From Gerris lacustris (lineage: Eukaryota > Arthropoda > Insecta > Hemiptera > Gerridae): a stretch of DNA of 64,000 nt. Positions 58,291 through 64,000 of this stretch are shown here, in pieces. The notes below the pieces were generated by a model. The model had not been told where the DNA came from, did no database searches, and worked only from the letters and a program-made list of their open reading frames with translations. The translations under genes were made by a program, and so were the position numbers. Every line of letters begins with the position of its first letter. The stretch's first letter is position 1. The stretch is from contig OX578282.1 in assembly GCA_951217055.1 (NCBI GenBank), positions 46,744,329 to 46,808,328 of the forward strand, written 5' to 3'.

Positions 58291-59924
58291 TAAACGTTAC
58301 ACACAGACAGACAAGATGCATATTTCGTTGAGTGTAAGAAGCTCGCTTACGCTCGCTTCAACAATTTAGGGCCACGTTTTGGGTGAAATCTAATAAGCTA
58401 TTTAGAAGAAAACAAAATGCAGCTTTATTCGTTAGGATTCCAAAACCCAAAATGATCACACACATAATTTAGCCCTAGAGTGGGTACTGCTTCGTAAATT
58501 TTACTAAGAGGAGTATTTTTCGGTGAATTACAGTAGTTTAGAGAGTTGAGACCCTATCTATGCCATTACGCGAGGTTTTTCGGTAAGCCAATCGACTGTT
58601 ATCTGTCAGAGATAGTGATACCTCGTTTGTATTCTGCAATTATTATTCTTAAAATCACTACGTCAGATTTACGAAGATATTTAAAATTTTATTCGTAATT
58701 ATAACGTATCTACTACAAAGAATAAATCGATCTTCTTATCTTTGCGATTTCGTATGTATCTACTATAGACTATAGATATAAATAAGACTTCGATTACAAT
58801 TTAAAGTGCTTACACAATTCTACAATTCTTAGTTATATTTTCATTCTCATTAATCAGAAAAATATTTCATTTGTACTACTAGCTAAACCCCTTAAAAACA
58901 CTTAATAAATTCGAAATAAATTTAGCAGAAATTGCCTATATTCATAATACTCTTCAAGTTATGAAATATGTAAACTAAGGTGGTAATAATAAGTGAATAC
59001 AGTAACTCACAGCCAACAACATCTGATTGCCGACAACTTACACATAGCTAAGAAAAAACATCATGGATGTTTCAGTTTCATATCATTTAGTTAGAGTTGC
59101 GTCCTTGTGTGTCGGGTGCCGCTGTTAGAGAGGAATCTAAGTGATATATTATAGAGTTGTGGCCCATCTACAATACACATGGGTGCTATGAGATATAAAC
59201 AGGTCGCTCAGGCTGGATCCCCAGTCCATTTATCTCCACTACCTACACGTCTTCTAGAAATGATTCTTCTTTTCCGCTCCTTATGACACAACCAGTCTCC
59301 TCGACCCAGTAATCCTTTAAAATATATTGCCTTACGTTTCATATAAAGTACGTCTTAGTATTATTTTCCCCAACGCAGTTTTTTCTATGAAAAAATTTGA
59401 GTGGAATTTTATACTACTTGGGAATAGAACTTGTCTACATTAAGAACTTTATTCTCTCAAATCGTTAAACTTTCTTTTTATCCTTTTAACCGACTTAAAT
59501 TAATCTACATTTTTATAGTTGCGTCCTCCTCCTGTAACCTGCTAAACAATTGCTTTCGAAAATGTCTTTACCTCGTTTTAAACGGGTTTCTACTAGAAGA
59601 TTTGCGCTTAGCTTTTCTACTAGACTTATTCCAAAAACTAACTTAAATAAATCCTATACTGTAAAGAAAAATGTAGTTGTATATAACATTTTAAAGAAGT
59701 AGATAAAATTGACTTAAGGCACTTCTAAAAACAAAAAATCGGGTACGGGGTACCTCGGAACTATTCCCCACTTCAGAGGCTACTTAAGTGGCCTCTCCAG
59801 GAGGAAGCAGCATTAGACGTGGTCAGTACTTGGATGTGTGACCAGTGACCATTCTGAAATAACTGATTTATTAACATTCTAAAAACGGATAATTCCGTTA
59901 AAATCCCGAAAAATGAAAACAATA
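58291..59924. other. No recognisable gene
   Basis: AT-rich with a less AT-rich block near 59095-59300 that shows no domain, RNA or repeat relation. Confidence 0.45.
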
Positions 59925-59953
59925 CTTTTCCTACTATAGGTAGTGAGGAAAAG
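59925..59953. repeat. Palindromic repeat K, copy 2
   Basis: CTTTTCCTACTATAGGTAGT and GAGGAAAAG form the same short hairpin as at 53284-53321. It lies just upstream of repeat G copy 2. Confidence 0.6.
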
Positions 59954-59964
59954 TAAAAAACTTA

Positions 59965-60069
59965 GGGGAGTAACAATGTAAAGAAGGTGAACGAAATGTC
60001 CTTGTTTAGACTGTTACTTTCCATATAAAAACAGAAGTGTGATATTCCTTTGTCCCTAAGTACATTGGA
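59965..60069 (-). repeat. Dispersed repeat G, copy 2
   Basis: The reverse complement contains CCAATGTACTTAGGGACA, GGAATATCACACTTCTG, AACAGTCTAAAC and CACCTTCTTTACATTG, matching copy 1. GGGGAGTAGCAATCTAAA at 60153 is a further short fragment. Confidence 0.65.
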
Positions 60070-60191
60070 TTAAACATCGCTATGCCTAAATAGTAATTTA
60101 GTCTAAGTCATGTATATTCAAAAAAGAACAAAAAAACCAAAAAAAAACCAGGGGAGTAGCAATCTAAAAGAGTCTTACAATTAGAATTGAT

Positions 60192-60300
60192 TCTGACAGT
60201 GCGGGAAAATCGAAAAAAAAGCCATTAGAAGCTCGAGATTTTGACAACTAGAAGGTCAGATGACACAATCTCGAGCTCCCATTGGATCTCTACTTCATTT
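60192..60300. mobile_element. Fold-back family P, fragment P4
   Basis: TGACAGTGCGGGAAAATC is followed by GAAGCTCGAGATTTTGAC, and then by ACAATCTCGAGCTCCCATTGG, the inverted form of the inner P segment. The outer inverted flank seen in P2 and P3 is absent. A tandem pair (TTCATTTTTATTACGATTA and CCATTTTTATTTCGATTA) follows at 60293-60340. Confidence 0.6.
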
Positions 60301-60340
60301 TTATTACGATTAGATCAATACTCCATTTTTATTTCGATTA

Positions 60341-62044
60341 TAAAAATACTATAAAGAAGTACCGACTTAGGTAATAAGATACCGTCAAATAATAATTGTC
60401 AAATACATGATTCATTTAATGGAACATGTCTTAAATTTAAGTGATAAACAAAAACCCCAACGATTTCGAAAAAAGAAATACCTAGATTTCCCTCATAAAT
60501 TAAAGATCCTTGATATTTCGATATTGAACTCTTGAATCGTTTGCCGTTAAAAAACAAACCTTTTATCGATTAAATAAACTACGAGTATAAAGAAATTGGA
60601 TTAACGATAAATTATAGGATCGGTCTGACAGCCATTGACCTATTCCATTTATATTATTGTATTAAAATAAAAGTTGATAAGCGAAACAACAGATCACGAA
60701 ATGGACAAAATGCTAAAGATTGAGAATCATAAAGTACAATGATTCTTTGTCCTCGTTCTTGTTTTTTAGATACGACCTTAAAAACTTTTTAGTAAACGAA
60801 ATCAGGCTTTTAGGGAGAAATACTTGAGTATGATTTTGGCACACCATAAAACCAGGTTAAGGGCATTGAAATCACATCTAAATCAATCTAAATATAAGAT
60901 AGATGAATGGGTCAATTTATTACCAAATCATACATGCTTATACATTTATAGATGTGCATTACAATAATTTACCTGCTACATCGGCCTAAGCCGCGGAGAA
61001 ATCTAAATCTAAATACAGCTATTTACTTTATGATTAATAGATGCAACAGACTTACATAGTCGATAAATTAACTACAACTAGGTAGATCTACGAGTGAGAA
61101 GGTTGGGGGACTCGTACATATTGAAGGACGAACATCGCGTCACTGCAAGAGTAGAGGAAATGAATCAAAAACCGAATTCCAGTAAGATTATACTCGTATA
61201 TATTTTAGAAGCAAGATTTGCATTAGTCATACCAATATAAAACTCGAAATGTAAAAAATTAAAGAATTAAATTAATCCTGATTTAATGCAACTAACAGAT
61301 ATCTTAATCGATACTAACAAATAATACGATTAAAATTGATAATTTCATAGCCAAATCTAATGAAAAATTTCTTAATTTTTTTCACAATTTTTTAATTGTT
61401 AAAATCTAAAGTATATAAACAATGGAAATGAGCCCAATATTTTCATCTAAAACGAGGTCTCAATAGATTAATACAAGTGTTAATTATCAGCCATGGATTA
61501 ATTTATAGCCTTCATAAGTAGACTGGAAAGTGTATGAAGGGGCCAGATTAGAGAGAGTGCATTCAGTGATAAGGTCTCCCTCATACTCGAGAACCAAGGA
61601 CACCGTGTCAAGCAAACACTAGCCCAAAATAATCCCAGTTCTGTTCTGTTCAACTGGAATAGATAAATGTTCAACCTGCCATTTATTTAAGTCCGCACAG
61701 AAATGATTTATCGCACTCCACAAAAACGGATTAGTGTACTTCGGATGGCGGGTACATCAAATGTTGTATGTTTTACTGAAAATGATTATTTTAATACCAT
61801 AGTCTCATAGATTACCTAAACGCCTTCTAAATCCTTGAGAAGGTGTTCTTTAAGTAATCCAAGACCACTAAAATAATTTTTTTGGTAGGTAATCAAAATC
61901 AGTTTTATAGGACAAATCTTTCGCACTCTCATGTTCATCATAAGTTTTCAGTTCAACGTAAAATTACCACTTAGCTAATACAAGAGTTGATTGAATTGAG
62001 TAGTAGTAGAACCTACTAAGTATTCACAGAAATCCACATTTAAT
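60341..62044. other. No recognisable gene
   Basis: AT-rich with no supportable frame or repeat. Confidence 0.5.
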
Positions 62045-62141
62045 AAGCTTCTCTTCTTATATGTAAACAATTAATTTTAAATTGGATTTTATACCGATAA
62101 ATAAATTTCGTTTAAACAAGAAGTGATAACGGATAGATAGA
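62045..62141 (+). repeat. Dispersed repeat H, copy 1
   Basis: AAGCTTCTCTTCTTAT, ACAATTAATT, GGATTTTATACCGATAAA and AACAAGAAGTGATAACGGA recur at 63411-63508 in the same orientation. Confidence 0.7.
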
Positions 62142-63382
62142 AAAGAGTCATTATTCGTGATGGGTAATCATGAGTGCTCATAATATATAAAAACTTATAT
62201 TTGTGGATGTTTAAAAACCAGAAATTCATAAGAAAAAGTTAAAAAGTAATAGGCTGATAAACTTAAAACTTCGAGAGTTGAAGTTATTTGCTTGACTTGT
62301 CATATCACACAGTAAATCACAACGTGTAGATGTAGACGATGGAACTCGTGCAAGGGTTTAGGTCACCTTGTTACAGTACAGTACATGGTTTATTTAAAGC
62401 AAAGAGAAAATATAATTATTGTGTCTTAAATTTTTTGCTAGAGTAGGTAATGAACTGTAGAAGGTAATGGGAAGGAAGGCGTAACATCAAGTGGAACTGA
62501 GGTCAGAACTAGTGGCGAAACTACCTCCCACCGCAGCCTTACGAATACTTCTCAACCGACAGTACAGTTTCACAACATTACAATAAACTTTAGGCAAGAA
62601 AAACAATTCAAATTCGCTTGGGAAAAGCATTATAAGGTTTGCTCCAATTCCAACCCCCCTATTTGTACTGTCCTTTGTATCGTCCCGCGGATCGTTTAGG
62701 ACAGGTATTATACGCATGCACTAACATTGTACTGTAATGAAATCATGTCAGGTTGGAACGGGTTTAGGACTATAATTTGCACTGTATTACTGTATTAAAA
62801 ACATTCAAGGAAACCTAACAATTTGGGAACCTTCCTGTTGATATTTGTGACTATTGACATAACTGCTGCGCATGTTATACAATCCAGTACTTGGTATTGT
62901 CAGAGGATGGTTGGGAACGGACAGTGAACGGTTCGCAAACGATCCCTCCCCAGGTTGGAACAGTTTCGTGGAGGTACGAAACACTGCCACTAGTCGGCTT
63001 GGAACGGCTTTTATCCATTGTGCATGCCCGTGACGAACCCGCGGACGGTACAATGCTTGGTTGGAACACACCTATAAACACTGTTAAAAGTTCGAGAATT
63101 TTATAAAAGACAATGTAGACATATGATGTATAGGATCTAGAAATCAACAAATATTTAATCAAATCTGGTGTAGAAGCTACCACGGTTATAGGATTATAAT
63201 AAAAATCAAGGACTCCCAATAAGAAGAGTAAGAGAATTCGTTTTATACTATGTGAGAGGTGTTCGAGGCTTTTTTTCACCGCAGAAAATTATTTTGATTA
63301 AAATAGGATCTATATTATATAAATTTACGTAATTTTAATAGAAATTTACCGAGCTACCTCCTCCAAAATTATGTGTATTCGT
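62142..63382. other. No gene; less AT-rich block
   Basis: From about 62480 to 63080 the composition is more balanced, and words such as GGTTGGAAC occur three times (about 62752, 62961, 63059). Frames of 76-134 codons on the minus strand and 71 on the plus strand overlap each other and show no domain. This may be an old unrecognised element. Confidence 0.4.
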
Positions 63383-63508
63383 TTGCAGCTTTCAGCCCAC
63401 CTCATGATGGAAGCTTCTCTTCTTATTTTGTAAGCAATTAATTATGAATTGGGTTTTATACCGATAAATTATTAGACAAATTGTTGTTCAAACAAGAAGT
63501 GATAACGG
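63383..63508 (-). mobile_element. Repeat F/H, copy joined
   Basis: On the minus strand the H sequence leads directly into CATCATGAGGTGGGCTGAAAG and CTGC, a version of the F signature. It suggests that H is the part preceding F in one element; here F ends after GCTGCAAAC. Confidence 0.45.
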
Positions 63509-64000
63509 ACAGATAAGGCATTTAAGGAGAGAAAAATGTGAGAAATAACTGCGTTTCTTGGTCGGAATCAGTCTTTAATACATGGGCTAAAAAAAAAAAA
63601 TACATAACTATAAACAAAATTAAGTCCTACTCCGGTCACCACTTGTTGACCGGACGGTCACAAGTGCATTTTTCTTTAGGTCGGAGACCCTTGCCTCCCT
63701 CTAGATTCCTGACCTGGATTCGCTTTTGGTCGATTCTAACGGCTACAACTTCAAACTCATAATGCATACGGGACTCGTTTAAAGCTTTGAACTACATACT
63801 TCAACCATTTTGTTCCTCGTAAAAATGATTTAACGCTACTTTGGTAAATGGTTTATTTTTATTCCCATTAAAAATGTCCAAGATTAACATTGGCGGAAAT
63901 TAATTTCTTTTCCCCTGTATTAATGAAAATTATGTTTGGTTTGAATAGTATAGCCATAAAAAAATCAAGTTTCGTTTATTTTATTGGTTCGCTTTGAAGT
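63509..64000. other. No recognisable gene
   Basis: AT-rich window end. A 74-codon frame at 63538-63762 has no motif. Confidence 0.5.

Noticed and set aside
62487..63279. Minus-strand frames of 76-134 codons
   Set aside because: They overlap each other and a plus-strand frame, have no recognisable domain, and lie in a block that looks like decayed repeat.
1..64000. Search for endogenous viral sequences, homing endonucleases, defence or toxin genes
   Set aside because: No translated segment showed motifs of such families beyond the copia and LINE fragments reported.

Overview
This is eukaryotic, strongly AT-rich nuclear DNA that is dense in transposon remnants. The copia and non-LTR (LINE) fragments, the hAT-type and PIF/Harbinger-type MITEs and the many fold-back elements fit an invertebrate, most plausibly an insect. 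That placement is an inference: no host gene, rRNA or mitochondrial segment is present to confirm it. No complete protein-coding gene could be recognised. Most open reading frames of 60-130 codons look like chance, and the longest compositional ones are low-complexity shadows.

Layout. 1-6.4 kb is a cluster of palindromic elements: repeat R copy 1 (minus strand) split by composite element X, two fold-back elements with the same core but different inverted flanks (P2, P3), a hAT-type MITE, a large palindrome at 5.2-5.57 kb and a tRNA-like sequence inside another fold-back. 6.4-20 kb is mostly featureless AT-rich DNA with one direct repeat pair, a LINE-tail fragment and an imperfect palindrome. 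20-27.7 kb holds repeat F (its hairpin carries CTGATGA...GAAA), LINE tails (family D), R copy 2 with a nested 199-bp hAT-type MITE, a 70-bp-arm palindrome and a copia pol fragment. 30-36.7 kb holds repeat E copy 1, a weak promoter/first-exon candidate, an 840-bp one-strand purine tract with duplicated edges, and a PIF/Harbinger-type MITE with TAA duplications. 40.5-47.2 kb holds R copy 3 (the only one with a plausible splice donor) abutting composite element Y1, a nested long-palindrome element and a tandem repeat (S) interrupted by an F insertion. 49-60.3 kb holds LINE tails, Y2 abutting a LINE ORF C-terminus, repeat E copy 2 carrying a perfect 64-bp-arm hairpin, and small palindromic repeats G and K. 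60-64 kb is sparse.

Nothing here resembles a working multi-gene system; the genes that exist are fragments of mobile elements. The most unusual material is structural: (1) the P family, whose shared core is flanked at each locus by a different inverted repeat; (2) the X/Y composite elements; (3) the R repeats, three copies of a promoter-plus-first-exon unit with a conserved NRF-1-like site and a peptide start; (4) a palindrome whose inner arms are almost identical while its outer arms have diverged. Several near-perfect palindromes with short spacers could also be assembly or amplification artefacts, and this is flagged where relevant.
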